From: Leuctra nigra
Taxonomy: Eukaryota; Arthropoda; Insecta; Plecoptera; Leuctridae
Direction of reading: 5' to 3'
DNA: 64,000 nucleotides
Assembly: GCA_934045905.1 (NCBI GenBank)
Contig: CAKOGZ010000157.1
Location: 62,001-126,000, forward strand
Shown: positions 21,554 to 35,612 of the stretch, one piece after another
How positions within the stretch are numbered: the first letter of the stretch is position 1
Layout: every line of letters starts with the position of its first letter
Translations under genes and position numbers: made by a program
Notes under the pieces: model-generated
The model's input: the letters and a program-made list of their open reading frames with translations, nothing else
Told to the model about the DNA's origin: nothing
Databases searched by the model: none

Positions 21554-22602
21554 TGACAAAAAAAAATGGATGAAAATCTATCGGGGGTGAACCCATCAGC
21601 TTCTGAATAACATGAACAGTTAATTCCGGCGAATCGGAGAGTCTGACATAAAAAAGTGTTTTTGCACTTTTTAAGCCTCTCACCATCTACTGTATAGGGT
21701 AACGTTGTCAACTCTCTTAGAGTAATAGATTCGTCACAAAGTAGGAAACAAATAAAAAAATATCAATATGAGCTACTTCTAAAGTGGCACCCCCCTATTT
21801 TTATCGAATTTTCTTGAAGCCTACACAACGTTATGCCGAGAAATGAAATAAAACACTTTTCGAAAATAATAGGCTTAACATTAACATGTAAAAAAAAATC
21901 TCCCCTCTGCCTCCTGGAGTCGCCCGACGTTGCCCGGTCAGATAATTTTATAATAAAGTTAGGTTAGGGTAGGTTAGCGAAGCGAGCGAAGCGAGCGTAG
22001 CTGACCCTTAACAAGCTTTAACCTACAGTGACAAAAAATTGATGAAAACCTATCAGGATTGTGCCCTTCTGCTTCTGAAGGACATAAACTAAGAAATGCG
22101 GCATATCGGAGCGTCTGACAGAAAAAAGTGTTTCTGCACTTTTTAAGCCTCTCTCCATCATCTATATGGAGTATCATTTTCAGCTCTCTAAGAGTAATAG
22201 ATTCGTCACAAAGTAGGAAACAAACAAAACTTTTTCAATATGACCTACTTCTAAAGTGGCACCCCCCTGTTTTTATCGAATTTTCTTGATGCCTACACAA
22301 CGTTATGCCGAGAAATGTAATAAAACACTTTTCGAAAAAAAATAGGCTTATAAATAAAATTATAAAAAAGAACCCCACTCTGCCCCCTTGGAGTCGCCCG
22401 ACGCTGCCCTGTCAGATTATTATATAATAAAGTTAGGTTAATACAGGTTAGCGAAGCGAGCGTAGTTGACTCATCACAAGCTTTAACCTCCATTGACTAA
22501 AAAATGGATGAAAACCTAGGAAATGAGGAAAATCTAAGGAACATTGTAAATTGTTACATTGTTACCTTTGTAGGCTAACCTACATTGTTGGTCAATATAC
22601 AT

Positions 22603-23177
22603 TGACAAAAAAATGGATAAAAATCTATCGGGGGTGAACCCATCCGCTTCTGAATAACATGAACAGTTAATTCCGGCGAATCGGAGAGTCTGACATAAAA
22701 AAGTGTTTCTGCACTTTTTAAGCCTCTCACCATCTACTATATAGGGTAACGTTGTCAACTCTCTTAGAGTAATAGATTCGTCACAAAGTAGGAAACAAAC
22801 AAAACTTTTTCAATATGACCTACTTCTAAAGTGGCACCCCCCTGTTTTTATCGAATTTTCTTGATGCCTACACAACGTTATGCCGAGAAATGTAATAAAA
22901 CACTTTTCGAAAAAAAATAGGCTTATAAATAAAATTATAAAAAAGAACCCCACTCTGCCCCCTTGGAGTCGCCCGACGCTGCCCTGTCAGATTATTATAT
23001 AATAAAGTTAGGTTAATACAGGTTAGCGAAGCGAGCGTAGTTGACTCATCACAAGCTTTAACCTCCATTGACTAAAAAATGGATGAAAACCTAGGAAATG
23101 ATGAAAATCTAAGGAACATTGTTAATTGTGACATTGTTACCTTTGTAGGCTAACCTACATTGTTGGTCAATATACAT
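22603..23177 (+). repeat. Hybrid alpha/beta + gamma unit (575 bp), junction J2
   Basis: Switch at about 22766-22800. Near-duplicate of the hybrid at 20980, 1623 bp upstream (one full unit plus one hybrid), so the full-plus-hybrid pair was itself tandemly duplicated. Confidence 0.88.
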
Positions 23178-25270
23178 TGACAAAAAAAATTGATGAAAAT
23201 CTATCGGGGGTGAACCCATCAGCTTCTGAATAACATGAACAGTTAATTCCGGCGAATCGGAGAGTCTGACATAAAAAAGTGTTTTTGCACTTTTTAAGCC
23301 TCTCACCATCTACTGTATAGGGTAACGTTGTCAACTCTCTTAGAGTAATAGATTCGTCACAAAGTAGGAAACAAATAAAAAAATATCAATATGAGCTACT
23401 TCTAAAGTGGCACCCCCCTATTTTTATCGAATTTTCTTGAAGCCTACACAACGTTATGCCGAGAAATGAAATAAAACACTTTTCGAAAATAATAGGCTTA
23501 ACATTAACATGTAAAAAAAAATCTCCCCTCTGCCTCCTGGAGTCGCCCGACGTTGCCCGGTCAGATAATTTTATAATAAAGTTAGGTTAGGGTAGGTTAG
23601 CGAAGCGAGCGAAGCGAGCGTAGCTGACCCTTAACAAGCTTTAACCTACAGTGACAAAAAATTGATGAAAACCTATCAGGATTGTGCCCTTCTGCTTCTG
23701 AAGGACATAAACTAAGAAATGCGGCATATCGGAGCGTCTGACAGAAAAAAGTGTTTTTGCACTTTTTAAGCCTCTCTCCATCATCTATATGGAGTATCAT
23801 TTTCAGCTCTCTAAGAGTAATAGATTCGTCACAAAGTAGGAAACAAACAAAACTTTTTCAATATGACCTACTTCTAAAGTGGCACCCCCCTGTTTTTATC
23901 GAATTTTCTTGATGCCTACACAACGTTATGCCGAGAAATGTAATAAAACACTTTTCGAAAAACAATAGGCTTATAAATAAAATTATAAAAAAGAACCCCA
24001 CTCTGCCCCCTTGGAGTCGCCCGACGCTGCCCTGTCAGATTATTATATAATAAAGTTAGGTTAATACAGGTTAGCGAAGCGAGCGTAGTTGACTCATCAC
24101 AAGCTTTAACCTCCATTGACTAAAAAATGGATGAAAACCTAGGAAATGAGGAAAATCTAAGGAACATTGTAAATTGTTACATTGTTACCTTTGTAGGCTA
24201 ACCTACATTGTTGGTCAATATACATTGACCAAAAAATGGATAAAAATCTATCGGGGGTGAACCCATCCGCTTCTGAATAACATGAACAGTTAATTCCGGC
24301 GAATCGGAGAGTCTGACATAAAAAAGTGTTTCTGCACTTTTTAAGCCTCTCACCATCTACTATATAGGGTAACGTTGTCAACTCTCTTAGAGTAATAGAT
24401 TCGTCACAAAGTAGGAAACAAATAAAAAAATATCAATATGAGCTACTTCTAAAGTGGCAACCCCCTATTTTTATCGAATTTTCTTGAAGCCTACACAACG
24501 TTATGCCGAGAAATGAAATAAAACACTTTTCGAAAATAATAGGCTTAACATTAACATGTAAAAAAAAATCTCCCCTCTGCCTCCTGGAGTCGCCCGACGT
24601 TGCCCGGTCAGATAATTTTATAATAAAGTTAGGTTAGGGTAGGTTAGCGAAGCGAGCGAAGCGAGCGTAGCTGACCCTTAACAAGCTTTAACCTACAGTG
24701 ACAAAAAATTGATGAAAACCTATCAGAATTGTGCCCTTCTGCTTCTGAAGGACATAAACTAAGAAATGCGGCGTATCGGAGCGTCTGACAGAAAAAAGTG
24801 TTTCTGCACTTTTTAAGCCTCTCTCCATCATCTATATGGTGTATCATTTTCAGCTCTCTAAGAGTAATAGATTCGTCACAAAGTAGGAAACAAACAAAAC
24901 TTTTTCAATATGACCTACTTCTAAAGTGGCACCCCCCTGTTTTTATCGAATTTTCTTGATGCCTACACAACGTTATGCCGAGAAATGTAATAAAACACTT
25001 TTCGAAAAAAAATAGGCTTATAAATAAAATTATAAAAAAGAACCCCACTCTGCCCCCTTGGAGTCGCCCGACGCTGCCCTGTCAGATTATTATATAATAA
25101 AGTTAGGTTAATACAGGTTAGCGAAGCGAGCGTAGTTGACTCATCACAAGCTTTAACCTCCATTGACTAAAAAATGGATGAAAACCTAGGAAATGATGAA
25201 AATCTAAGGAACATTGTTAATTGTGACATTGTTACCTTTGTAGGCTAACCTACATTGTTGGTCAATATAC

Positions 25271-26347
25271 TGAAACCTGCGGGATTTGGCTCAGAGGGTA
25301 GAACACAAAGAATCAGCAATATTATAATTTGTTTATTACAAAGAAAATAAATGTTCATTGATGTGAAAAGAGCAATCAAAAATTATGAAACAATATTACG
25401 TTCGATACGTCGGCAGTAGTGATGATGTCGTCTGGTTTGTTTACTTCCGCGTAAACAAGTGGATGGCGTTGACTCTTGCGTAGTGTGTCCCGTGAACTCC
25501 AGTCCACCAGCAGAATGAAATGACTGGATATGTCACCTCCTTCAGCTGCGATGCGATGATGTTGTCTAATAACCCCTTGGTTACCAGGACGTCCAGCAGT
25601 CCGTGCACAAGGAGTGACCTCCTCGAGCAGTTGGATCAAGTTGGCTCAGGCTGATGACGTTCGTGGCTGCAGACTCGTCGGTTTCTCCCGGAGTTGCAAT
25701 TCACTTCGATCACATCGGCACTGTCTCGCTGAAATTATACTATGTTGCGTGTACAAGGCTTCACGGTTCGCGAGGCAGGTCTCACTGCTCTGAGAAAACT
25801 CCGACTGATGATGTTTGGCTGGTAGCCTGACGTTTTATACCCTCTGACATCGTTTTCCCTCCAAAGAATCTGATTGGTTGGTTTCGTACACGTGATAGCT
25901 AATGTTAGATATTCTGTCATTTCTAAAGCCCGCGAAACGACTTTCTTTCTGCACGTAGGCCCATGCTTTTCTTAGAATCACTGAAAACTAGTCTGGCTGA
26001 CTGGTTTTGTAGCGTTATCACAATGACTGGTTCACTTGTTATTACGTGGTGACATCACAATTTAGGTAAGGTCACATACTTTTTATATGGATTCACTCAC
26101 TTTCTTGATATAATTGCACATTGTTAAACTTATTTGATTGCTCGTTATATTTTTGTCTATATTTTGATTGCTATTGAATTTTAAGATTGTAAGTTTACAT
26201 AATGATTCTAATTAATTACTTTGTGTTCAGTTAACCTTGACTCTAAGAATGCCATGCTACCAGCTTGTTCATTCTTTAAACCTACTTCAAGCAAACATTA
26301 TTATTTTTAAAGTTAATTTTCTAACCTAGATAGGCCAACTTGTTACA
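25271..26347 (-). mobile_element. Solo LTR, copy 3 (1077 bp)
   Basis: Same ends, length and ATAC flanks, and no difference from copy 1 noticed by eye. It lies exactly 15,000 bp from copy 1. The next alpha has the same 6-bp deletion as downstream of copies 1 and 2, but the following beta has CAGAATTGTG and GTGTTTCTGC, unlike them. Confidence 0.88.
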
Positions 26348-29053
26348 ATACATTGACAAAAAAATGGATGAAAATCTATCGGGGGTGAACCCATCAGCTT
26401 CTGAATAACATGAACAGTTAATTCCGGCGAAAGTCTGACATAAAAAAGTGTTTCTGCACTTTTTAAGCCTCTCACCATCTACTATATAGGGTAACGTTGT
26501 CAACTCTCTTAGAGTAATAGATTCGTCACAAAGTAGGAAACAAATAAAAAAATATCAATATGAGCTACTTCTAAAGTGGCACCCCCCTATTTTTATCGAA
26601 TTTTCTTGAAGCCTACACAACGTTATGCCGAGAAATGAAATAAAACACTTTTCGAAAATAATAGGCTTAACATTAACATGTAAAAAAAAATCTCCCCTCT
26701 GCCTCCTGGAGTCGCCCGACGTTGCCCGGTCAGATAATTTTATAATAAAGTTAGGTTAGGGTAGGTTAGCGAAGCGAGCGTAGCTGACCCTTAACAAGCT
26801 TTAACCTACAGTGACAAAAAATTGATGAAAACCTATCAGAATTGTGCCCTTCTGCTTCTGAAGGACATAAACTAAGAAATGCGGCGTATCGGAGCGTCTG
26901 ACAGAAAAAAGTGTTTCTGCACTTTTTAAGCCTCTCTCCATCATCTATATGGTGTATCATTTTCAGCTCTCTAAGAGTAATAGATTCGTCACAAAGTAGG
27001 AAACAAACAAAACTTTTTCAATATGACCTACTTCTAAAGTGGCACCCCCCTGTTTTTATCGAATTTTCTTGATGCCTACACAACGTTATGCCGAGAAATG
27101 TAATAAAACACTTTTCGAAAAAAAATAGGCTTATAAATAAAATTATAAAAAAGAACCCCACTCTGCCCCCTTGGAGTCGCCCGACGCTGCCCTGTCAGAT
27201 TATTATATAATAAAGTTAGGTTAATACAGGTTAGCGAAGCGAGCGTAGTTGACTTATCACAAGCTTTAACCTCCATTGACTAAAAAATGGATGAAAACCT
27301 AGGAAATGAGGAAAATCTAAGGAACATTGTAAATTGTTACATTGTTACCTTTGTAGGCTAACCTACATTGTTGGTCAATATACATTGACAAAAAAATGGA
27401 TGAAAACCTAGGAAATGATGAAAATCTAAGGAACATTGTTAATTGTGACATTGTTACCTTTGTAGGCTAACCTACATTGTTGGTCAATATACATTGACAA
27501 AAAAATGGATGAAAATCTATCGGGGGTGAACCCATCAGCTTCTGAATAACATGAACAGTTAATTCCCGCGAATCGGGGAGTCTGACATAAAAAAGTGTTT
27601 CTGCACTTTTTAAGCCTCTCACCATCTTCTATATAGGGTAACGTTGTCAACTCTCTTAGAGTAATAGATTCGTCACAAAGTAGGAAACAAATAAAAAAAT
27701 ATCAATATGAGCTACTTCTAAAGTGGCACCCCCCTATTTTTATCGAATTTTCTTGAAGCCTACACAACGTTATGCCGAGAAATGAAATAAAACACTTTTC
27801 GAAAATAATAGGCTTAACATTAACATGTAAAAAAAAATCTCCCCTCTGCCTCCTGGAGTCGCCTGACGTTGCCCGGTCAGATAATTTTATAATAAAGTTA
27901 GGTTAGGGTAGGTTAGCGAAGCGAGCGAAGCGAGCGTAGCTGACCCTTAACAAGCTTTAACCTACAGTGACAAAAAATTGATGAAAACCTATCAGAATTG
28001 TGCCCTTCTGCTTCTGAAGGACATAAACTAAGAAATGCGGCGTATCGGAGCGTCTGACAGAAAAAAGTGTTTCTGCACTTTTTAAGCCTCTCTCCATCAT
28101 CTATATGGTGTATCATTTTCAGCTCTCTAAGAGTAATAGATTCGTCACAAAGTAGGAAACAAACAAAACTTTTTCAATATGACCTACTTCTAAAGTGGCA
28201 CCCCCCTGTTTTTATCGAATTTTCTTGATGCCTACACAACGTTATGCCGAGAAATGTAATAAAACACTTTTCGAAAAAAAATAGGCTTATAAATAAAATT
28301 ATAAAAAAGAACCCCACTCTGCCCCCTTGGAGTCGCCCGACGCTGCCCTGTCAGATTATTATATAATAAAGTTAGGTTAATACAGGTTAGCGAAGCGAGC
28401 GTAGTTGACTTATCACAAGCTTTAACCTCCATTGACTAAAAAATGGATGAAAACCTAGGAAATGAGGAAAATCTAAGGAACATTGTAAATTGTTACATTG
28501 TTACCTTTGTAGGCTAACCTACATTGTTGGTCAATATACATTGACAAAAAAATGGATGAAAACCTAGGAAATGATGAAAATCTAAGGAACATTGTTAATT
28601 GTGACATTGTTACCTTTGTAGGCTAACCTACATTGTTGGTCAATATACATTGACAAAAAAATGGATGAAAATCTATCGGGGGTGAACCCATCAGCTTCTG
28701 AATAACATGAACAGTTAATTCCGGCGAATCGGGGAGTCTGACATAAAAAAGTGTTTCTGCACTTTTTAAGCCTCTCACCATCTACTATATAGGGTAACGT
28801 TGTCAACTCTCTTAGAGTAATAGATTCGTCACAAAGTAGAAAACAAATAAAAAAATATCAATATGAGCTACTTCTAAAGTGGCACCCCCCTATTTTTATC
28901 GAATTTTCTTGAAGCCTACACAACGTTATGCCGAGAAATGAAATAAAACACTTTTCGAAAATAATAGGCTTAACATTAACATGTAAAAAAAAATCTCCCC
29001 TCTGCCTCCTGGAGTCGCCCGACGTTGCCCGGTCAGATAATTTTATAATAAAG

Positions 29054-29072
29054 TTAGGTTAGGTTAGGTTAG
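29054..29072 (+). repeat. Telomere-like TTAGG run inside an alpha module
   Basis: This alpha copy reads TTAGGTTAGGTTAGGTTAG, three perfect TTAGG units plus TTAG. Other alphas have the interrupted form GTTAGGTTAGGGTAGGTTAG at the same place, and beta keeps only GTTAGGTTAATACAGG. TTAGG is the ancestral arthropod telomere repeat. In these monomers it is short and internal, so it is a sequence motif and not a telomere. Confidence 0.75.
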
Positions 29073-30745
29073 CGAAGCGAGCGAAGCGAGCGTAGCTGAC
29101 CCTGTACAAGCTTTAACCTACAGTGACAAAAAATTGATGAAAACCTATCAGGATTGTGCCCTTCTGCTTCTGAAGGACATAAACTAAGAAATGCGGCGTA
29201 TCGGAGCGTCTGACAGAAAAAAGTGTTTCAGCACTTTTTAAGCCTCTCTCCATCATCTATATGGTGTATCATTTTCAGCTCTCTAAGAGTAATAGATTCG
29301 TCACAAAGTAGGAAACAAACAAAACTTTTTCAATATGACCTACTTCTAAAGTGGCACCCCCCTGTTTTTATCGAATTTTCTTGATGCCTACACAACGTTA
29401 TGCCGAGAAATGTAATAAAACACTTTTCGGAAAAAATAGTTTTATAAATAAAATTATAAAAAAGAACCCCACTCTGCCCCCTTGGAGTCGCCCGACGCTG
29501 CCCTGTCAGATTATTATATAATAAAGTTAGGTTAATACAGGTTAGCGAAGCGAGCGTAGTTGACTCATCACAAGCTTTAACCTCCATTGACTAAAAAATG
29601 GATGAAAACCTAGGAAATGATGAAAATCTAAGGAACATTGTTAATTGTGACATTGTTACCTTTGTAGGCTAACCTACATTGTTGGTCAATATACATTGAC
29701 AAAAAAAATGGATGAAAATCTATCGGGGGTGAACCCATCAGCTTCTGAATAACATGAACAGTTAATTCCGGCGAATCGGAGAGTCTGACATAAAAAAGTG
29801 TTTTTGCACTTTTTAAGCCTCTCACCATCTACTGTATAGGGTAACGTTGTCAACTCTCTTAGAGTAATAGATTCGTCACAAAGTAGGAAACAAATAAAAA
29901 AATATCAATATGAGCTACTTCTAAAGTGGCACCCCCCTATTTTTATCGAATTTTCTTGAAGCCTACACAACGTTATGCCGAGAAATGAAATAAAACACTT
30001 TTCGAAAATAATAGGCTTAACATTAACATGTAAAAAAAAATCTCCCCTCTGCCTCCTGGAGTCGCCCGACGTTGCCCGGTCAGATAATTTTATAATAAAG
30101 TTAGGTTAGGGTAGGTTAGCGAAGCGAGCGAAGCGAGCGTAGCTGACCCTTAACAAGCTTTAACCTACAGTGACAAAAAATTGATGAAAACCTATCAGGA
30201 TTGTGCCCTTCTGCTTCTGAAGGACATAAACTAAGAAATGCGGCATATCGGAGCGTCTGACAGAAAAAAGTGTTTCTGCACTTTTTAAGCCTCTCTCCAT
30301 CATCTATATGGAGTATCATTTTCAGCTCTCTAAGAGTAATAGATTCGTCACAAAGTAGGAAACAAACAAAACTTTTTCAATATGACCTACTTCTAAAGTG
30401 GCACCCCCCCTGTTTTTATCGAATTTTCTTGATGCCTACACAACGTTATGCCGAGAAATGTAATAAAACACTTTTCGAAAAAAAATAGGCTTATAAATAA
30501 AATTATAAAAAAGAACCCCACTCTGCCCCCTTGGAGTCGCCCGACGCTGCCCTGTCAGATTATTATATAATAAAGTTAGGTTAATACAGGTTAGCGAAGC
30601 GAGCGTAGTTGACTCATCACAAGCTTTAACCTCCATTGACTAAAAAATGGATGAAAACCTAGGAAATGAGGAAAATCTAAGGAACATTGTAAATTGTTAC
30701 ATTGTTACCTTTGTAGGCTAACCTACATTGTTGGTCAATATACAT

Positions 30746-31319
30746 TGACAAAAAAATGGATAAAAATCTATCGGGGGTGAACCCATCCGCTTCTGAATAA
30801 CATGAACAGTTAATTCCGGCGAATCGGAGAGTCTGACATAAAAAAGTGTTTCTGCACTTTTTAAGCCTCTCACCATCTACTATATAGGGTAACGTTGTCA
30901 ACTCTCTTAGAGTAATAGATTCGTCACAAAGTAGGAAACAAACAAAACTTTTCAATATGACCTACTTCTAAAGTGGCACCCCCCTGTTTTTATCGAATTT
31001 TCTTGATGCCTACACAACGTTATGCCGAGAAATGTAATAAAACACTTTTCGAAAAAAAATAGGCTTATAAATAAAATTATAAAAAAGAACCCCACTCTGC
31101 CCCCTTGGAGTCGCCCGACGCTGCCCTGTCAGATTATTATATAATAAAGTTAGGTTAATACAGGTTAGCGAAGCGAGCGTAGTTGACTCATCACAAGCTT
31201 TAACCTCCATTGACTAAAAAATGGATGAAAACCTAGGAAATGATGAAAATCTAAGGAACATTGTTAATTGTGACATTGTTACCTTTGTAGGCTAACCTAC
31301 ATTGTTGGTCAATATACAT
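30746..31319 (+). repeat. Hybrid alpha/beta + gamma unit (574 bp), junction J2
   Basis: Block B counterpart of the hybrid at 20980; switch at about 30908-30942. One T is missing from the ACTTTTTC run, which opens a longer but meaningless 92-codon frame. Confidence 0.87.
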
Positions 31320-32367
31320 TGACAAAAAAAATGGATGAAAATCTATCGGGGGTGAACCCATCAGCTTCTGAATAACATGAACAGTTAATTCCGGCGAATC
31401 GGAGAGTCTGACATAAAAAAGTGTTTTTGCACTTTTTAAGCCTCTCACCATCTACTGTATAGGGTAACGTTGTCAACTCTCTTAGAGTAATAGATTCGTC
31501 ACAAAGTAGGAAACAAATAAAAAAATATCAATATGAGCTACTTCTAAAGTGGCACCCCCCTATTTTTATCGAATTTTCTTGAAGCCTACACAACGTTATG
31601 CCGAGAAATGAAATAAAACACTTTTCGAAAATAATAGGCTTAACATTAACATGTAAAAAAAAATCTCCCCTCTGCCTCCTGGAGTCGCCCGACGTTGCCC
31701 GGTCAGATAATTTTATAATAAAGTTAGGTTAGGGTAGGTTAGCGAAGCGAGCGAAGCGAGCGTAGCTGACCCTTAACAAGCTTTAACCTACAGTGACAAA
31801 AAATTGATGAAAACCTATCAGGATTGTGCCCTTCTGCTTCTGAAGGACATAAACTAAGAAATGCGGCATATCGGAGCGTCTGACAGAAAAAAGTGTTTCT
31901 GCACTTTTTAAGCCTCTCTCCATCATCTATATGGAGTATCATTTTCAGCTCTCTAAGAGTAATAGATTCGTCACAAAGTAGGAAACAAACAAAACTTTTT
32001 CAATATGACCTACTTCTAAAGTGGCACCCCCCTGTTTTTATCGAATTTTCTTGATGCCTACACAACGTTATGCCGAGAAATGTAATAAAACACTTTTCGA
32101 AAAAAAATAGGCTTATAAATAAAATTATAAAAAAGAACCCCACTCTGCCCCCTTGGAGTCGCCCGACGCTGCCCTGTCAGATTATTATATAATAAAGTTA
32201 GGTTAATACAGGTTAGCGAAGCGAGCGTAGTTGACTCATCACAAGCTTTAACCTCCATTGACTAAAAAATGGATGAAAACCTAGGAAATGAGGAAAATCT
32301 AAGGAACATTGTAAATTGTTACATTGTTACCTTTGTAGGCTAACCTACATTGTTGGTCAATATACAT

Positions 32368-32942
32368 TGACAAAAAAATGGATAAAAATCTATCGGGGGT
32401 GAACCCATCCGCTTCTGAATAACATGAACAGTTAATTCCGGCGAATCGGAGAGTCTGACATAAAAAAGTGTTTCTGCACTTTTTAAGCCTCTCACCATCT
32501 ACTATATAGGGTAACGTTGTCAACTCTCTTAGAGTAATAGATTCGTCACAAAGTAGGAAACAAACAAAACTTTTTCAATATGACCTACTTCTAAAGTGGC
32601 ACCCCCCTGTTTTTATCGAATTTTCTTGATGCCTACACAACGTTATGCCGAGAAATGTAATAAAACACTTTTCGAAAAAAAATAGGCTTATAAATAAAAT
32701 TATAAAAAAGAACCCCACTCTGCCCCCTTGGAGTCGCCCGACGCTGCCCTGTCAGATTATTATATAATAAAGTTAGGTTAATACAGGTTAGCGAAGCGAG
32801 CGTAGTTGACTCATCACAAGCTTTAACCTCCATTGACTAAAAAATGGATGAAAACCTAGGAAATGATGAAAATCTAAGGAACATTGTTAATTGTGACATT
32901 GTTACCTTTGTAGGCTAACCTACATTGTTGGTCAATATACAT
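32368..32942 (+). repeat. Hybrid alpha/beta + gamma unit (575 bp), junction J2
   Basis: Block B counterpart of the hybrid at 22603; switch at about 32530-32563. Confidence 0.87.
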
Positions 32943-35037
32943 TGACAAAAAAAATTGATGAAAATCTATCGGGGGTGAACCCATCAGCTTCTGAATAACA
33001 TGAACAGTTAATTCCGGCGAATCGGAGAGTCTGACATAAAAAAGTGTTTTTGCACTTTTTAAGCCTCTCACCATCTACTGTATAGGGTAACGTTGTCAAC
33101 TCTCTTAGAGTAATAGATTCGTCACAAAGTAGGAAACAAATAAAAAAATATCAATATGAGCTACTTCTAAAGTGGCACCCCCCTATTTTTATCGAATTTT
33201 CTTGAAGCCTACACAACGTTATGCCGAGAAATGAAATAAAACACTTTTCGAAAATAATAGGCTTAACATTAACATGTAAAAAAAAATCTCCCCTCTGCCT
33301 CCTGGAGTCGCCCGACGTTGCCCGGTCAGATAATTTTATAATAAAGTTAGGTTAGGGTAGGTTAGCGAAGCGAGCGAAGCGAGCGTAGCTGACCCTTAAC
33401 AAGCTTTAACCTACAGTGACAAAAAATTGATGAAAACCTATCAGGATTGTGCCCTTCTGCTTCTGAAGGACATAAACTAAGAAATGCGGCATATCGGAGC
33501 GTCTGACAGAAAAAAGTGTTTTTGCACTTTTTAAGCCTCTCTCCATCATCTATATGGAGTATCATTTTCAGCTCTCTAAGAGTAATAGATTCGTCACAAA
33601 GTAGGAAACAAACAAAACTTTTTCAATATGACCTACTTCTAAAGTGGCACCCCCCTGTTTTTATCGAATTTTCTTGATGCCTACACAACGTTATGCCGAG
33701 AAATGTAATAAAACACTTTTCGAAAAAAAATAGGCTTATAAATAAAATTATAAAAAAGAACCCCACTCTGCCCCCTTGGAGTCGCCCGACGCTGCCCTGT
33801 CAGATTATTATATAATAAAGTTAGGTTAATACAGGTTAGCGAAGCGAGCGTAGTTGACTCATCACAAGCTTTAACCTCCATTGACTAAAAAATGGATGAA
33901 AACCTAGGAAATGAGGAAAATCTAAGGAACATTGTAAATTGTTACATTGTTACCTTTGTAGGCTAACCTACATTGTTGGTCAATATACATTGACCAAAAA
34001 ATGGATAAAAATCTATCGGGGGTGAACCCATCCGCTTCTGAATAACATGAACAGTTAATTCCGGCGAATCGGAGAGTCTGACATAAAAAAGTGTTTCTGC
34101 ACTTTTTAAGCCTCTCACCATCTACTATATAGGGTAACGTTGTCAACTCTCTTAGAGTAATAGATTCGTCACAAAGTAGGAAACAAATAAAAAAATATCA
34201 ATATGAGCTACTTCTAAAGTGGCAACCCCCTATTTTTATCGAATTTTCTTGAAGCCTACACAACGTTATGCCGAGAAATGAAATAAAACACTTTTCGAAA
34301 ATAATAGGCTTAACATTAACATGTAAAAAAAAATCTCCCCTCTGCCTCCTGGAGTCGCCCGACGTTGCCCGGTCAGATAATTTTATAATAAAGTTAGGTT
34401 AGGGTAGGTTAGCGAAGCGAGCGAAGCGAGCGTAGCTGACCCTTAACAAGCTTTAACCTACAGTGACAAAAAATTGATGAAAACCTATCAGGATTGTGCC
34501 CTTCTGCTTCTGAAGGACATAAACTAAGAAATGCGGCATATCGGAGCGTCTGACAGAAAAAAGTGTTTTTGCACTTTTTAAGCCTCTCTCCATCATCTAT
34601 ATGGAGTATCATTTTCAGCTCTCTAAGAGTAATAGATTCGTCACAAAGTAGGAAACAAACAAAACTTTTTCAATATGACCTACTTCTAAAGTGGCACCCC
34701 CCTGTTTTTATCGAATTTTCTTGATGCCTACACAACGTTATGCCGAGAAATGTAATAAAACACTTTTCGAAAAAAAATAGGCTTATAAATAAAATTATAA
34801 AAAAGAACCCCACTCTGCCCCCTTGGAGTCGCCCGACGCTGCCCTGTCAGATTATTATATAATAAAGTTAGGTTAATACAGGTTAGCGAAGCGAGCGTAG
34901 TTGACTCATCACAAGCTTTAACCTCCATTGACTAAAAAATGGATGAAAACCTAGGAAATGAGGAAAATCTAAGGAACATTGTAAATTGTTACATTGTTAC
35001 CTTTGTAGGCTAACCTACATTGTTGGTCAATATACAT

Positions 35038-35612
35038 TGACCAAAAAATGGATAAAAATCTATCGGGGGTGAACCCATCCGCTTCTGAATAACATGAACA
35101 GTTAATTCCGGCGAATCGGAGAGTCTGACATAAAAAAGTGTTTCTGCACTTTTTAAGCCTCTCACCATCTACTATATAGGGTAACGTTGTCAACTCTCTT
35201 AGAGTAATAGATTCGTCACAAAGTAGGAAACAAATAAAAAAATATCAATATGACCTACTTCTAAAGTGGCACCCCCCTGTTTTTATCGAATTTTCTTGAT
35301 GCCTACACAACGTTATGCCGAGAAATGTAATAAAACACTTTTCGAAAAAAAATAGGCTTATAAATAAAATTATAAAAAAGAACCCCACTCTGCCCCCTTG
35401 GAGTCGCCCGACGCTGCCCTGTCAGATTATTATATAATAAAGTTAGGTTAATACAGGTTAGCGAAGCGAGCGTAGTTGACTCATCACAAGCTTTAACCTC
35501 CATTGACTAAAAAATGGATGAAAACCTAGGAAATGATGAAAATCTAAGGAACATTGTTAATTGTGACATTGTTACCTTTGTAGGCTAACCTACATTGTTG
35601 GTCAATATACAT
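35038..35612 (+). repeat. Hybrid alpha/beta + gamma unit (575 bp), junction J3
   Basis: Here alpha-type AACAAATAAAAAAATATC is retained and beta-type GACCTACTTC begins at once, so the crossover falls in the ten-base window about 35243-35254. The junction is unique in the window and so marks an independent exchange. Confidence 0.88.

Larger units (their letters stand above)
16702..25270 (+). repeat. Satellite array, segment 4 (super-repeat block A)
   Basis: Alpha starts at 16708, 17740, 18886, 19932, 20980, 21554, 22603, 23178 and 24226. From 17740 the pattern of unit lengths is 1146 (gamma doublet), 1046, 1048, 574 hybrid, 1049, 575 hybrid, 1048, then a full unit carrying LTR copy 3. The same order recurs about 9.77 kb further on. 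Alphas that follow gamma-b alone carry GGATAAAAATC and CCATCCGCTTC; those that follow gamma-c carry GGATGAAAATC and CCATCAGCTTC. Confidence 0.92.

Noticed and set aside
10271..26347. Three independent LTR insertions at a hotspot
   Set aside because: Same target base, same downstream 6-bp deletion and near-identical sequence are far better explained by one insertion followed by duplication.
29054..29072. True telomere tract
   Set aside because: Only about three and a half TTAGG units, inside a satellite monomer with array on both sides.
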